Shown in pieces: positions 37,824 through 47,220 of a stretch of 64,000 nt of DNA. The notes under the pieces were generated by a model that saw only the letters and a list, made by a program, of their open reading frames with translations, did no database searches and had not been told where the DNA came from. Made by a program: the position numbers and the translations under genes. The number at the start of each line of letters is the position of its first letter. Position 1 is the first letter of the stretch. Source of the stretch: Nonomuraea ceibae (GTDB taxonomy: Bacteria > Actinomycetota > Actinomycetes > Streptosporangiales > Streptosporangiaceae); contig NZ_JAHKRO010000018.1 in assembly GCF_019396325.1 (NCBI RefSeq), positions 45,562-109,561 of the forward strand, given 5' to 3'.

Positions 37824-38324
37824 ATGTCCGACGTCACGTTCAAGGGAAACCCCATCATCGTGGGCGGTTCCTTCCCCAAGCAGGGCGACCCGGCGCCCGG
37901 GTTCAGCCTGGTCGGCGCCGACCTCTCCGACCGCACGCTGGCTGACTTCGGCGACGCGGTGAAGGTGCTCAACATCTTCCCGAGCGTCGACACCGGCGTG
38001 TGCGCGGCCTCCGTGCGCCGCTTCAACCAGATCGCCGCCGAGCACCCCGGCGTGGCCGTGCTCTGCGTGTCGGCCGACCTGCCGTTCGCCCAGAAGCGGT
38101 TCTGCGGCGCCGAGGGCCTCGACAACGTCACCACGCTGTCGCTCATGCGCGGCCGCTCGTTCCTCAAGGACTACGGGGTGGCCCAGGAGAGCGGCCCGCT
38201 GGCCGGGCTCGCCGCCCGCGCGGTGGTCGTGCTCGACGGCGCCAACAACGTGATCTACTCCGAGCTCGTCCCGGAGATCACCCAGGAGCCCGACTACGAC
38301 GCCGCGCTGGCCGCGCTCACGTAG
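37824..38324 (+). CDS. tpx: Thiol peroxidase
   Basis: A 166-residue Tpx peroxiredoxin. Peroxidatic Cys is in [16 protein letters not shown] (about residue 59) and resolving Cys in KRFCGAEG (about 93), the spacing found in E. coli Tpx (61/95). It reduces H2O2 and organic peroxides using thioredoxin in the cytosol. ATG with AGGAGGC upstream. Its 3' end overlaps the convergent LLM gene by 31 bp. Confidence 0.95.
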   Translation: MSDVTFKGNPIIVGGSFPKQGDPAPGFSLVGADLSDRTLADFGDAVKVLNIFPSVDTGVCAASVRRFNQIAAEHPGVAVLCVSADLPFAQKRFCGAEGLDNVTTLSLMRGRSFLKDYGVAQESGPLAGLAARAVVVLDGANNVIYSELVPEITQEPDYDAALAALT

Positions 38325-39205
38325 GACCTGAACTCCCCGGCCAGCTCCAGCAGGTGCGGGGCGTTCTCGGCGGTGTGCTGGAGGTCCAGGACGCACTCGT
38401 GGACCCCGGCCGCCGCCGCCTCGTCCAGATAGGCGGCGATCTGCGCCACGGTGCCGCTCCTGGGCGGCGCGCCGCCCGCCTCGACGACCGGGTTGGCGCG
38501 CAGCACCATGCGCAGCGCCGCCGGGTCGCGGCCGGCCTCCTCGGCGGCCCGCAGCACCGTGCCCCACATCGAGGTCAGCATCCGGATCGGCAGCGAGGCG
38601 GTCAGCCAGCCGTCGGCCCGGCGGCCGATGCGCCGCAGCGCGTCGGGGGCGAACCCGCCCAGCAGCAGCGGCGGGCGGCCGACCGGCTTGGGGTGGATGC
38701 GGCTGGGCGCCACCGTCCACAGCTCGCCGCTGTAGGCGACCGGGTCGGTGTGCCAGATGGCCTCCAGCGCGTCGAGCGTGGCCTCGTACCTGGCGGCCCT
38801 CGACTTCCAGGGCACGCCGACGGCGGCGTACTCGTCCGACGACCAGCCGAGCCCCAGCCCCACGTCCAGCCGGCCGCCGCTGAGCTGGTCGATCGTCGTC
38901 AGCGAGCGGGCGAGCAGCGGGGGAGCGTACCAGCAGGCGTTGAGCGCGCTGGTGCCGAGCCGGATGCGCGAGGTCGTCGCGGCGGCCACCGACAGCACCG
39001 CGAACGGGTCGAGGAACACGCCGTGCGCCTCGGGGATCGAGCCGTCGCCGCCGGGATAGCGGTCCTTGGGCTCCAGCGGCGTCAGCAGCCGGTCGCCCAC
39101 CCACAGGCTCGCGAAGCCCATCTCCTCGGCCTCGTGCGCCACCAGGCGCAGGCTCTCCAGCGAGGCGAACCTGCCGTACTGCGGCGCGGCCAGGCCGATC
39201 CGCAT
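38294..39205 (-). CDS. LLM-class, probably F420-dependent, oxidoreductase
   Basis: A 303-residue luciferase-like monooxygenase-fold protein ([14 protein letters not shown] near residue 30, [19 protein letters not shown] strand, [24 protein letters not shown]). The set of motifs matches the Rv2161c/MSMEG type subfamilies of actinobacterial F420 enzymes. The substrate is not visible. It lies 4 bp downstream of the DUF574 methyltransferase on the same strand and overlaps tpx tail-to-tail. Confidence 0.88.
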   Translation of the reverse strand: MRIGLAAPQYGRFASLESLRLVAHEAEEMGFASLWVGDRLLTPLEPKDRYPGGDGSIPEAHGVFLDPFAVLSVAAATTSRIRLGTSALNACWYAPPLLARSLTTIDQLSGGRLDVGLGLGWSSDEYAAVGVPWKSRAARYEATLDALEAIWHTDPVAYSGELWTVAPSRIHPKPVGRPPLLLGGFAPDALRRIGRRADGWLTASLPIRMLTSMWGTVLRAAEEAGRDPAALRMVLRANPVVEAGGAPPRSGTVAQIAAYLDEAAAAGVHECVLDLQHTAENAPHLLELAGEFRSYVSAASAAS

Positions 39206-39209
39206 CGCC

Positions 39210-40028
39210 TCAGGCCCTTCTGCCCACGCCGCACAGGATGAGCGACGAGGCGGGATCGTCGGTGAAGTCGATCGCGTCGGTCTCGCCGGGACGCCATTCG
39301 GGCAGCCACACCAGTCCCGGGTCCACCAGGTCGAACCCGTCGAACATGGCGGCGATGCCGGCCCGGTCGCGCAGGGTCAGCGGTGCGGTGGCGTTGCGGT
39401 AGACCTCGGTGCCCTTGCGGACGGCGGCGCGGCGGGCGTCGCTGGTGCCGTGGGACAGGACCAGGTAGCTGCCGGGCGCCATGGCCTCGCGCAGCGTGCG
39501 CAGGATGCCGGCCGGATCGTCGGACTCGGCGATGAAGTGCATGACGGCCACGAGCAGCACGCCGACGGGCCGGTTGAAGTCGATGGTGTCCAGCACCACC
39601 GGGTCGTCGAGGATCTGCCGGGGCTTGCGCAGGTCGCCCTCGACGGCGACCGTGTCGGTGTCGGAGGCGAGCATGGCCCGCGCGTGCACCATGACGACCG
39701 GGTCGCGGTCCACGTAGACGACGCGGCTGCCGGGCGAGACGGAGTTGGCCACCTCGTGCACGGCGCCCTGCGACGGCAGCCCGGTGCCGATGTCGAGGAA
39801 CTGGCTGATGCCCTCGCCGGCCAGGAACCGCACGGCCCGGCCGAGGAAGGCGCGGTTGGCCCGGGCGGCGGCCCGCACTTCGGGCGCCACCTTCAGGATG
39901 CGCTCGGCCGCCTCGCGATCGGCCGGGAAATGATCCTTGCCGCCCAGGTAATAGTCGTACAGCCGGGCGACGTTGGGCTTGGTCGGATCGAAGCCCCGAG
40001 GTTCGTGCTGGTGATCCCCCAGATTCAC
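39210..40028 (-). CDS. DUF574-family SAM-dependent methyltransferase
   Basis: A 272-residue protein with the strong family signature PTKPNVARLYDYYLGGKDHF near the N-terminus and SAM motif FLDIGTGLPSQGAVHEVA. FTDDP and the C-terminal GVGRRA are also typical. These proteins are highly expanded in Streptomyces and Streptosporangiales and their substrates are mostly unknown. It probably forms a two-gene operon with the LLM oxidoreductase. Confidence 0.93.
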   Translation of the reverse strand: MNLGDHQHEPRGFDPTKPNVARLYDYYLGGKDHFPADREAAERILKVAPEVRAAARANRAFLGRAVRFLAGEGISQFLDIGTGLPSQGAVHEVANSVSPGSRVVYVDRDPVVMVHARAMLASDTDTVAVEGDLRKPRQILDDPVVLDTIDFNRPVGVLLVAVMHFIAESDDPAGILRTLREAMAPGSYLVLSHGTSDARRAAVRKGTEVYRNATAPLTLRDRAGIAAMFDGFDLVDPGLVWLPEWRPGETDAIDFTDDPASSLILCGVGRRA

Positions 40029-40082
40029 ATTTCAAGATTGTATGGATATGTATCCCTTCGTGGGGGGATTTAGGGTGTTGTT

Positions 40083-40865
40083 GTGAGCGATTCCGTCGAA
40101 TTTGTCGATGACACCGGGGTACGCGTCCCCGTGCCCGCCGCCGTGGGCCGGATCGTGTCACTGGTGCCGTCGCTCACCGAATCGGTCGCCGCGACCGTCC
40201 CCGAAGCGCTGGTCGGGGCCACCGACTGGTGCTCGCACCCGCCCGGCCTGGATGTGACCAGGGTCAGGGGCACCAAGAACCCCGACCTCGCCGCGATCAC
40301 CGCGCTGCGCCCCGACGTGGTCCTGGCCAACGCCGAGGAGAACCGGCCCCCCGACCTCGAGGCCATGCGCGCCGCCGGGCTGGCCGTGTGGGTGACCAGG
40401 ATCGAGACCGTGGACCAGGCGTTCGCCTCGCTGGCCAGGATGTTCGAGCTGGCCTGCCGGGTGCCCCGCCCGGACTGGCTCGTCCGGGCCGAGCGGGCCT
40501 GGCGCGAGCCGCACCGGGGGCCGCGCCGGACCGCGATCGTGCCCGTCTGGCGGCGGCCGTGGATGGTGGCGGGGCGCGACACGTTCACCGGCGACGTGCT
40601 CGCCCGCCTGGGCGTCGACAACCTGTACGCCGGCCACCCCGAGCGTTACCCCAAGATCCCGCTCGCCGAGCTCGTCGAGGCCCGGCCCGACCTGGTCGTG
40701 CTCCCCGACGAGCCGTACGCCTTCAGCGCGGACGACGGCCCCGAGTGCTTCCCCGGCCTGCCGTGCGCGCTGGTCAGCGGGCGGCTGCTCACCTGGTACG
40801 GGCCGTCGCTGCTCACCGCCAGGGCCGAGCTAGCCGGCCAGATCGGGGCGGGCCGGCCCGCCTGA
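40083..40865 (+). CDS. Cytosolic BtuF-like metal-receptor protein
   Basis: A 260-residue helical-backbone metal-receptor fold (VGRIVSLVPSLTESVAATVP, LRPDVVLANAEENRPPDLE, PDLVVLPDEPYAF). It resembles the cobalamin-binding BtuF family but has no signal peptide or lipobox: it begins MSDSVEFVDDTGVRVPVP. No transporter gene is adjacent, so a soluble cofactor-handling role is more likely than uptake. GTG start with a poor ribosome site. It converges on the ROK gene with a 36-bp overlap. Confidence 0.82.
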   Translation: MSDSVEFVDDTGVRVPVPAAVGRIVSLVPSLTESVAATVPEALVGATDWCSHPPGLDVTRVRGTKNPDLAAITALRPDVVLANAEENRPPDLEAMRAAGLAVWVTRIETVDQAFASLARMFELACRVPRPDWLVRAERAWREPHRGPRRTAIVPVWRRPWMVAGRDTFTGDVLARLGVDNLYAGHPERYPKIPLAELVEARPDLVVLPDEPYAFSADDGPECFPGLPCALVSGRLLTWYGPSLLTARAELAGQIGAGRPA

Positions 40866-42002
40866 GGCGGCCAGCGCCGCGTCGACCGCCTCCGGCGACA
40901 GCACGTGCTCCATGACGATCACCGCCGTGCCCACGATGCCCGCCCGGTCGCCCAGCGAGCTCGTGACGATCTCCAGGTTGCGGGTCGTGTACGGCAGGCT
41001 GCGCCGGTAGACGCTCTCCCGGATGCCCGTCAGGTAGTGCTCGCCGGTCTCGGCCATGTCGCCGGCCAGCACCAGGACGCCCGGGTTGAGCAGGCTGACC
41101 GCGGTCGCCAGCACGATGCCCAGCGTCCGCCCGGCCTCCTGGGTGCGCGCGATGGCCGCCGGGTCACCCGCCTGCACCAGGCGGACCACGTCGCGGCTGG
41201 TCTCCATGCCCAAATCGGCGGCCACCGCGTGACCGCTGGCCAGGGACGCCACGCAGCCGCGCGAGCCGCACGTGCACACCCGGTCGTCGGCCTCGTGCAG
41301 CCGGACGTGGCCGATGTTGCCCGCGGCCTCCTCCACTCCCCGGTAGATGCCGCCGTTGAGCACGATGCCGGTGCCGATGCCGGTGGACACCTTGACCAGG
41401 ACGAGCGCGTCGGTGTGCCGCCACGACGACCACCACTCGCCCAGCGCCATCGCGTTGGCGTCGTTCTCCACCAGGATCGGCACGTCGAAGTCCGCCCCGA
41501 CGGCCGGGCCGATCGGGTGGTCGTCCCAGCCGGGCATGAGGAACGACCGGATGGCCCGGCCCGAGGTGTGGTCGACCGAGCCCGGCAGGTCCACGCCGAT
41601 CCCGCAGACCTGGGCGGCCGGGCGGCCGGTGCGGTCGAGCAGCCGCCGGAACGCCTCCCGCACCCAGGACAGCACCGCGTCGGGGCCGCGCTCGATGCGC
41701 ATCTCGGTGTGCTCCTCGGCCAGCGGCCGGGCCGCCAGGTCGGTCAGCGCCACCCGGGCGTGGCTGGCCCCGAGATCGGCCACCAGCACGAGCCGGCTGC
41801 CGGCGTCGATGTCGAGCACCGAGGGCGGCCGCCCGCCCCCGGAGGACGCCACACCCGACTCGTGGATGTAGCCCGCCTCGATGAGCCGGTCCACCCGGTC
41901 GGTGATCGTCGACCGGGACAGCCCGGTGAACTCGATGAGCTGCTTGCGGGTGCGGCAGGAGCCGTCGCGGATGAGCTGGAGGACCTGCCCTGCCGTCAGC
42001 AT
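40830..42002 (-). CDS. ROK-family transcriptional regulator
   Basis: A 390-residue ROK repressor. The winged-helix HTH is at residues 1-65 (RTRKQLIEFTGLSRSTITDRVDRLIEAGYI). The ROK kinase-like fold shows DLGASHARVAL, GIGTGIVLNGGIYRG and the zinc motif CTCGSRGCVASL. Proteins of this type sense sugars and control uptake or catabolic operons. It lies 3 bp downstream of the permease gene 42006-42851, so it is the last gene of the ABC operon. Confidence 0.92.
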   Translation of the reverse strand: MLTAGQVLQLIRDGSCRTRKQLIEFTGLSRSTITDRVDRLIEAGYIHESGVASSGGGRPPSVLDIDAGSRLVLVADLGASHARVALTDLAARPLAEEHTEMRIERGPDAVLSWVREAFRRLLDRTGRPAAQVCGIGVDLPGSVDHTSGRAIRSFLMPGWDDHPIGPAVGADFDVPILVENDANAMALGEWWSSWRHTDALVLVKVSTGIGTGIVLNGGIYRGVEEAAGNIGHVRLHEADDRVCTCGSRGCVASLASGHAVAADLGMETSRDVVRLVQAGDPAAIARTQEAGRTLGIVLATAVSLLNPGVLVLAGDMAETGEHYLTGIRESVYRRSLPYTTRNLEIVTSSLGDRAGIVGTAVIVMEHVLSPEAVDAALAASGGPARPDLAG

Positions 42003-42005
42003 GGT

Positions 42006-42851
42006 CTATCCCTTCTCCGCTCCTGCCGTGAGCCCCTCCGTCAGCAATCGCTCGCTGGCGAAGAAGACGATCACGATGGGCAGCGTCAGCACCACCGATC
42101 CCGCCATGAGCACCGTGGTCGGGATCTCGATGCTGCCCGCGAGCTGCGAGAGCCCCAGCGAGACCGTCCAGCTCTCCCGCCTCTCCACCAGGAAGAGAAG
42201 GGCGAACAGGAACTCGTTCCAAGCGATCATGAACGCGTAGAGACCGGTGGCCATGAGCGCCGGCTTGGACAGCGGCAGCACCACCCGCCAGATGGTCGAC
42301 AGGCGCGTGCAGCCGTCGATCGCCGCCGCCTCCTCGACGCTCTGCGGCACGGTCTCGAAGTAGTTGCGGAGCATGTATACCGTGACTGGCACGGTTTGCG
42401 CGATATAGACGAGAATCAGGCCGACCAGCGACCCCCGCAGCCCGAGCATCGTGAACAGCACGAACAGCGGGATGGCCAGCACGATCGCCGGGAACAGGTA
42501 GACGGCCAGGAACAGGAAGTGCACCTGCCGCCGCCCGAAGAAGCGCAGCCGCGCCACCGCGTACGCCCCCGGGATCGAGATCAGCAGCGTGACCGCCACC
42601 GAGGCGACGGCCACGATCGCGCTGTTGCGCATGAAGATCAGGAACCCCTGCCGGTCCAGCACGTTCGCGTACGTGTCGAGCGTGAACGTCGCCGGCCACA
42701 GCGAGCCCGGGTCCAGGATGAGCTCCTGGATGTCCCGGAACGACAGCATCACCATGTAGTAGAACGGGAACGCGGTGATCACGAAGAGGAAGAGGATCAC
42801 CAGCGGCCTGAGCACCTTGAGCAGCGCCCGCTCGAACCTATCCCTGCTCAC
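42006..42851 (-). CDS. Sugar ABC transporter permease, MalG type
   Basis: A 281-residue CUT1 permease with about six membrane segments (first LRPLVILFLFVITAFPFYYMV). EAA loop: SVEEAAAIDGCTRLSTIWRVVLPLSKPALM. I chose GTG 42851, which has GGAGG eight bases upstream; GTG 42860 would have the ribosome site touching the start. It overlaps the upstream permease by 14 bp. Confidence 0.93.
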   Translation of the reverse strand: MSRDRFERALLKVLRPLVILFLFVITAFPFYYMVMLSFRDIQELILDPGSLWPATFTLDTYANVLDRQGFLIFMRNSAIVAVASVAVTLLISIPGAYAVARLRFFGRRQVHFLFLAVYLFPAIVLAIPLFVLFTMLGLRGSLVGLILVYIAQTVPVTVYMLRNYFETVPQSVEEAAAIDGCTRLSTIWRVVLPLSKPALMATGLYAFMIAWNEFLFALLFLVERRESWTVSLGLSQLAGSIEIPTTVLMAGSVVLTLPIVIVFFASERLLTEGLTAGAEKG

Positions 42852-43752
42852 GTTCGCCACCTCCGAAGAAGCGCAGGTAGAGCACCAGGAACACGACCAG
42901 CACGACCGCGAGCACGATCGCCTGCGCCGCCGAGGCCCCGATGTCGTCGCGCGCGGTCAGGAAGTTGTAGACCCGCACGCTGACCACCTCCGTGCCCGCC
43001 CCGCCGCCGGTCAGCAGGTAGACGTCGTCGAACTTGGTGAAGGTGAAGACGAACCGCAGCACCGACAGCAGCGCGATGATCCGCCAGAGCTGCGGCATGA
43101 TCACGTAGCGGAACCGCTGCGTCGGCGTGGCCCCGTCGACCACCGCCGCCTCGTCCAGCTCCGCCGGCAGCGCCTGGAGCCTGGCCAGCAGGAACAGGAA
43201 CGCGAACGGGAAGTAGCGCCACGCTTCGAACGCGATCACCGTCAGCAGCGCCACCGGCACCTCCAGGCCCAGGAACGTGCCCCGGGCCTGGGTGAGGAAG
43301 GCGATCGGCTCGTCCAGCCAGGAGTTGACGATGCCGTACTGGGGATTGAGCATCGTCTCCCACAGGAACGCGACGGCCACCACCGGAGCCACGTACGGGA
43401 TCAGGATCGAGGCCCTGACCAGCGTCCGCAGCCGGAACCTGTCGCGCAGCGCCAGCGCCGCGACCAGCCCGATCACGATCGACAGCGCGGTGCCCGCGAC
43501 CGTGTAGACGAGCGTGTTGACCAGCGCGGACCAGAACCCCGGCTCGGAGATCACGTACGTGAAGTTCTCCAGCGTGTAGTTGCCGAACAGCCCCGCCTGG
43601 CGGATGTTGATCAGCCGGACGTCCTGGAACGCCAGCATGATCGCCCACAGGAGCGGCAGCACCACCACGACCAGCGTGATCACGAGCGTCGGCGAGATCA
43701 GCGCCAGCCCGGCCCGCCCCTCCTGCTCGCGCAGCGTGCGTCCGCGGCTCAT
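42838..43752 (-). CDS. Sugar ABC transporter permease, MalF type
   Basis: A 304-residue CUT1 permease (MSRGRTLREQEGRAGLALIS, then about six membrane segments). EAA loop: ELDEAAVVDGATPTQRFRYVIMPQLW. ATG 43752 overlaps the binding-protein stop as ATGA. Confidence 0.93.
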   Translation of the reverse strand: MSRGRTLREQEGRAGLALISPTLVITLVVVVLPLLWAIMLAFQDVRLINIRQAGLFGNYTLENFTYVISEPGFWSALVNTLVYTVAGTALSIVIGLVAALALRDRFRLRTLVRASILIPYVAPVVAVAFLWETMLNPQYGIVNSWLDEPIAFLTQARGTFLGLEVPVALLTVIAFEAWRYFPFAFLFLLARLQALPAELDEAAVVDGATPTQRFRYVIMPQLWRIIALLSVLRFVFTFTKFDDVYLLTGGGAGTEVVSVRVYNFLTARDDIGASAAQAIVLAVVLVVFLVLYLRFFGGGEREQG

Positions 43753-45113
43753 TCGCGGATCCCGCGCTTGATGGTCTCGACCTCGGTCCTGGCCTGCGCG
43801 GCGGCGGCCTGCGGGGTGAGCGAGCCGTCGGCCACGCCGGCCAGCGCCTTGGGCACCGGCAGCTCGCCCATCGTGGCGCCGACCAGCTTGCCCTGCCCCT
43901 GCGGGATGCCCCAGCGGGCGAACGTGCCGGGGCTGGTGCGCAGCGCCTCCAGCACCTCGGCCGGGTAGACGTCGGCCAGCGGCTTCTTGGTGTCGACCCC
44001 GGCGGGCAGCGCCTGCCACTTGTCGGCGAACCCCTCGCGGGTGGGGAACTTGCCCTCGGGGGCCATCCCGATCCATCGCTCGTAGCCCTCGTTCATCATG
44101 TACGCGACGAACTTCGCGGCCTGGTCCGTGGCGGCGTCACGCATGACAACCCAGGACACGACCTCGCCGAACTGGGCGGGGGCGCTCCCGTCCGGGCCCT
44201 TGAGCGCGGTGACGACGCCGGTGTTCGCGGCCAGCCACTCCGGGTCCTCGCGGCACTGCGGGCAGCTCGGCAGCGCGTCCTTCCGCAGCCCGGCCAGCTC
44301 GTCCAGGATGAACGACGACCAGATCATCATGGCGGCCTTGCCGGAGAAGTACGTGGCCCGGGTGGAGTCGACGTCCTGCATGCCCTTGACGGAGTGGTTC
44401 CTGGCCAGGTCGCCGTAGAACTCGAAGGCGCGCACGCACTGCGGCGAGTCGAGCGCCACCTTGCCGGAGCCGTCGACGAGCTGGCACCCGTTGGCCAGGG
44501 CGACGTGCTCGAAGCTCTGCGCGGTGAAGGAGTCCTTGGGCGCGATCGCCAGCGTGATGCCGGCGACGCCGCCGGTGTTGAGCTCGGCGGCCGCGGCCCG
44601 CAGCGCCTCGTAGGTGTCGGGGGGACGCAGCCCGGCCTTCTCGAACAGGTCCTTGCGGTAGAGGATGAGCTGGGCCCAGCCGTCGCTGGGCACGGCCAGC
44701 AGCCTGCCGCCGGATGAGTCGAGCTCCAGGGCGCGCGCCGAGAACGTGTCGCGCCCGAGCTGGTCGACGATCTTCGCGGGGGTCTCGGTGTCGAGCAGCT
44801 CGTTGGACTCCAGCTCGCGGACGGAGGCCAGGGGCAGGGCGCCGATCACGTCGGGCAGGTCGCCGGCCGCCGCCGCCGAGGTGACCACCTGGCTGAACTG
44901 GTCCTCGGCCACGCCGACCAGTTTGACCTTGATGCCGGTCTTCTGGGTGAACTCGTCGATGATCTTCTGCTGGACGGCCATCCGGTCCTCGAGGTTCTCC
45001 TCGGTCCAGACGGTGATCTCGTCGGCCGCCCGCTCGCCGTCGTCGCCGCAGGCCACCAGGCAGGTCGCTGCCAGCAGCGCGGCGGAGAGGACGGCGGTTA
45101 CCTTCTGCGGCAT
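43749..45113 (-). CDS. Sugar-binding lipoprotein of the second CUT1 transporter
   Basis: A 454-residue family-1 solute-binding protein with lipobox (AATCLVACGDD). Typical patterns: IIDEFTQKTGIKVKLVGVAED, SDGWAQLILYRKDLFEKAGL and AAMMIWSSFILDELAG. The disulfide-like Cys pair (CPQC near residue 282) is unusual. Its operon partners are two permeases and a ROK regulator; no ATPase. The ligand is unknown. The facing cluster 45404-50466 suggests a modified or oxidised sugar, or a glycoside. Confidence 0.92.
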   Translation of the reverse strand: MPQKVTAVLSAALLAATCLVACGDDGERAADEITVWTEENLEDRMAVQQKIIDEFTQKTGIKVKLVGVAEDQFSQVVTSAAAAGDLPDVIGALPLASVRELESNELLDTETPAKIVDQLGRDTFSARALELDSSGGRLLAVPSDGWAQLILYRKDLFEKAGLRPPDTYEALRAAAAELNTGGVAGITLAIAPKDSFTAQSFEHVALANGCQLVDGSGKVALDSPQCVRAFEFYGDLARNHSVKGMQDVDSTRATYFSGKAAMMIWSSFILDELAGLRKDALPSCPQCREDPEWLAANTGVVTALKGPDGSAPAQFGEVVSWVVMRDAATDQAAKFVAYMMNEGYERWIGMAPEGKFPTREGFADKWQALPAGVDTKKPLADVYPAEVLEALRTSPGTFARWGIPQGQGKLVGATMGELPVPKALAGVADGSLTPQAAAAQARTEVETIKRGIRE

Positions 45114-45403
45114 GGCACGCTCCTCCGGTTCGGGATAAGGCTCCTGTACCCCTGAGGCAAAGGGGCGGTCTGATCTCGGCGAAGATTTTTCCGCCCTGGA
45201 TCACGCCTGATATCCCTGCTGGACCAGGGGGTGTGCAATGCCGGTAAGGTCGCTTTCCTGAAGACGGGCGATCAGAAACCCCAAGGTAATCCGGAGCCCT
45301 CGGCGGAAGTCGTAGACTTACGAGTGTTCCAAGCGCAACTATGGTGTGCAAACAAGCACTAAATCTCTTACTTTTGTTTGATCAAAAAGCGTAAGTGTGG
45401 GCA
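45114..45403. promoter_or_regulatory. Divergent promoter region between ABC operon and sugar-modification operon
   Basis: A 290-bp gap with no gene. The right-hand 110 bp are clearly AT-richer than the rest of the window. A dyad lies at 45367-45395 (CTTAC with GTAAG at the ends; TTTGATCAAA, a perfect 10-bp palindrome, at 45377-45386) and reaches the start region of the MDR gene. It is a good operator candidate, for example for the ROK protein of the facing operon. Confidence 0.5.
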
Positions 45404-46438
45404 ATGCGCGTCATCACCTTCCAAGAGCCAGGTCACGTTTCCGTAAGCCTGGAGCAGCCCGCCGAGCTCGTTCCGGGCAGCGTGCGGGTTCGTACGATGT
45501 ACTCGGGCGTCTCCGCGGGCACCGAGCTCACCGCCTATCGCGGGACCAATCCATACCTCAATCACAAGTGGGACACCGAGCAGCGTCTCTTCCTCGATGG
45601 CCAGACCCACGCCTACCCGCTGACCGGCTGGGGCTACCAGGAGGTCGGCGAAGTGGTGGAGGCGGCGCCCGACGTCGCCGACCCGCCCGTCGGCAGCCTC
45701 GTCTGGGGCATCTGGGGCCACCGGGCCGAGGCCGTGCTGCCCGCCCACAAGCTCGTCGGTCACGTCATGCCGCCCGGCGCGGCCCCGCTGAGCGGCGTCT
45801 TCGCCCGCGTCGGCGCCATCGCGCTCAACGCCGTGCACGCCGCCGACATCCACTTCGGCGACCAGGTGGCGATCTTCGGCCAGGGCGTCATCGGCCTGCT
45901 CGCCACCCGCCTGGCCGTGCTGAGCGGCGCCCGCGTGGTCGCCGCCGACGCCATCCCGGCCCGGCTGGAGCTCGCCCGGCGCTACGGCGCCGCCGAGACC
46001 GTCGACGTGCAGGCCGGCTCCGTCGCCGAGCTCATCCGCAAGCGGATCGAGGGCGCCGACACCGCGATCGAGCTGAGCGGCAGCCACCACGGCCTGCACG
46101 AGGCCATCCGCACCGTCCGCAAGGGCGGCCGGGTCGTGGCCGCCGGCTTCTACCAGGGCGACGGCATCGGCCTGCGGCTCGGCGAGGAGTTCCACCACAA
46201 CCAGGTGCAGCTCGTCTCCTCGCAGATCGGCGGCGTCGCCTCCTGGCTGGCGCACCGGTGGGACGTCGAGCGGCTGCAGCGCACGTTCATGGAGACCGTC
46301 CACCGGGGCGACGTCGAGGTCGACGACCTCATCAGCCACGTCGTCCCGGTCGACGACGCCGCCGACGCCTTCGACCTGATCGACAAGCACCAGTCCGAGG
46401 TGCTGCAGCTCGTCTTCACCTTCGAGGAGTCACAGTGA
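45404..46438 (+). CDS. MDR-superfamily sugar dehydrogenase lacking the usual zinc Cys
   Basis: A 344-residue MDR protein (nucleotide site VAIFGQGVIGLLATRLAV, about residue 165). Where catalytic-zinc MDRs have C-G-x-D/T, this one reads YSGVSAGTELTAYRG, and there is no structural zinc loop. This is the SAGTE type, also seen in MDR/Gfo-Idh bi-domain oxidoreductases. It shares GEEFHHNQVQL with the paralogue at 48405-49523 (GEEFHHNGLSL). Substrate unknown; a cyclic or nucleotide-free sugar is plausible. ATG 45404 chosen; GTG 45395 is possible. Confidence 0.82.
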   Translation: MRVITFQEPGHVSVSLEQPAELVPGSVRVRTMYSGVSAGTELTAYRGTNPYLNHKWDTEQRLFLDGQTHAYPLTGWGYQEVGEVVEAAPDVADPPVGSLVWGIWGHRAEAVLPAHKLVGHVMPPGAAPLSGVFARVGAIALNAVHAADIHFGDQVAIFGQGVIGLLATRLAVLSGARVVAADAIPARLELARRYGAAETVDVQAGSVAELIRKRIEGADTAIELSGSHHGLHEAIRTVRKGGRVVAAGFYQGDGIGLRLGEEFHHNQVQLVSSQIGGVASWLAHRWDVERLQRTFMETVHRGDVEVDDLISHVVPVDDAADAFDLIDKHQSEVLQLVFTFEESQ

Positions 46439-47220
46439 AGCTCGCCGCCCAGGAGCAGCTCCTGCCCGGCCGGTCCCTGCAGGAGAAGTTCGCCTTCGCC
46501 GTCGACGCCGGGTTCGACGCCATCGAGTTGCGCGGCAAGGGCGACTTCCACTTCGCCGGCCGCCTCACCGAGCTCAAGCGGGCGCTGGCCGACGGCGTCG
46601 TCATGCCGACCGTGTGCGTGGACATGCCCCACTTCATCGGCGACTTCGACGCGGCCAAGCGCACCGACGCGATCCAGCAGCTCAGGTCGCAGCTCACGGT
46701 CATCGGCGAGCTGGGCGGCATCGGCGTCATGACCCCCGCCTCCTGGGGCCAGTTCTCCCGCCGGCTGCCGCCGTTCGAGCCGCCGCGCAGCCCCGAGCAG
46801 GACCGCGAGGTGCTCACCGAGGCCCTGGCCGTGCTCGGCGAGCACGCCCAGCGCAACGGCGTGCTGATCATGCTGGAGCCGCTCAACCGGTACGAGAACC
46901 ACATGGTCAACACGCTGGCCGACGCGGTGTCCTACTGCGCCATGGACTCCATCAGGATCGTCGGCGACACGTACCACATGAACATCGAGGAGGACGACCC
47001 CTGCCGCTCGCTGGCCGAGGCCGCCCCCTACCTGGCGCACATGCAGATCAGCGAGTCCAACCGCAACCAGCCCGGCACCGGGCACCTCGACTGGGGCGCG
47101 CAGCTCGCCACCCTCGACGCCGTCGGCTACGACGGCTACCTCGCCCTCGAATGCCGCCTGCGCGGCGAACCCGAGGTCGTCCTGCCCGAGACGGCCGCCT
47201 TCATCAGGAAATTCCTATGA
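46435..47220 (+). CDS. TIM-barrel sugar phosphate isomerase/epimerase
   Basis: A 261-residue xylose-isomerase-like TIM barrel (AP endonuclease family 2). Metal ligands: Glu in IMLEPLNRYENHMVN, Asp in IVGDTYHMNIEE, His in YLAHMQISESNR and Glu in LALECRLRG. It isomerises, epimerises or dehydrates a sugar in the cytosol. GTG start overlaps the dehydrogenase stop and its own stop overlaps the next ATG, so 45404-48536 is one tightly coupled operon. Confidence 0.9.
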   Translation: MKLAAQEQLLPGRSLQEKFAFAVDAGFDAIELRGKGDFHFAGRLTELKRALADGVVMPTVCVDMPHFIGDFDAAKRTDAIQQLRSQLTVIGELGGIGVMTPASWGQFSRRLPPFEPPRSPEQDREVLTEALAVLGEHAQRNGVLIMLEPLNRYENHMVNTLADAVSYCAMDSIRIVGDTYHMNIEEDDPCRSLAEAAPYLAHMQISESNRNQPGTGHLDWGAQLATLDAVGYDGYLALECRLRGEPEVVLPETAAFIRKFL

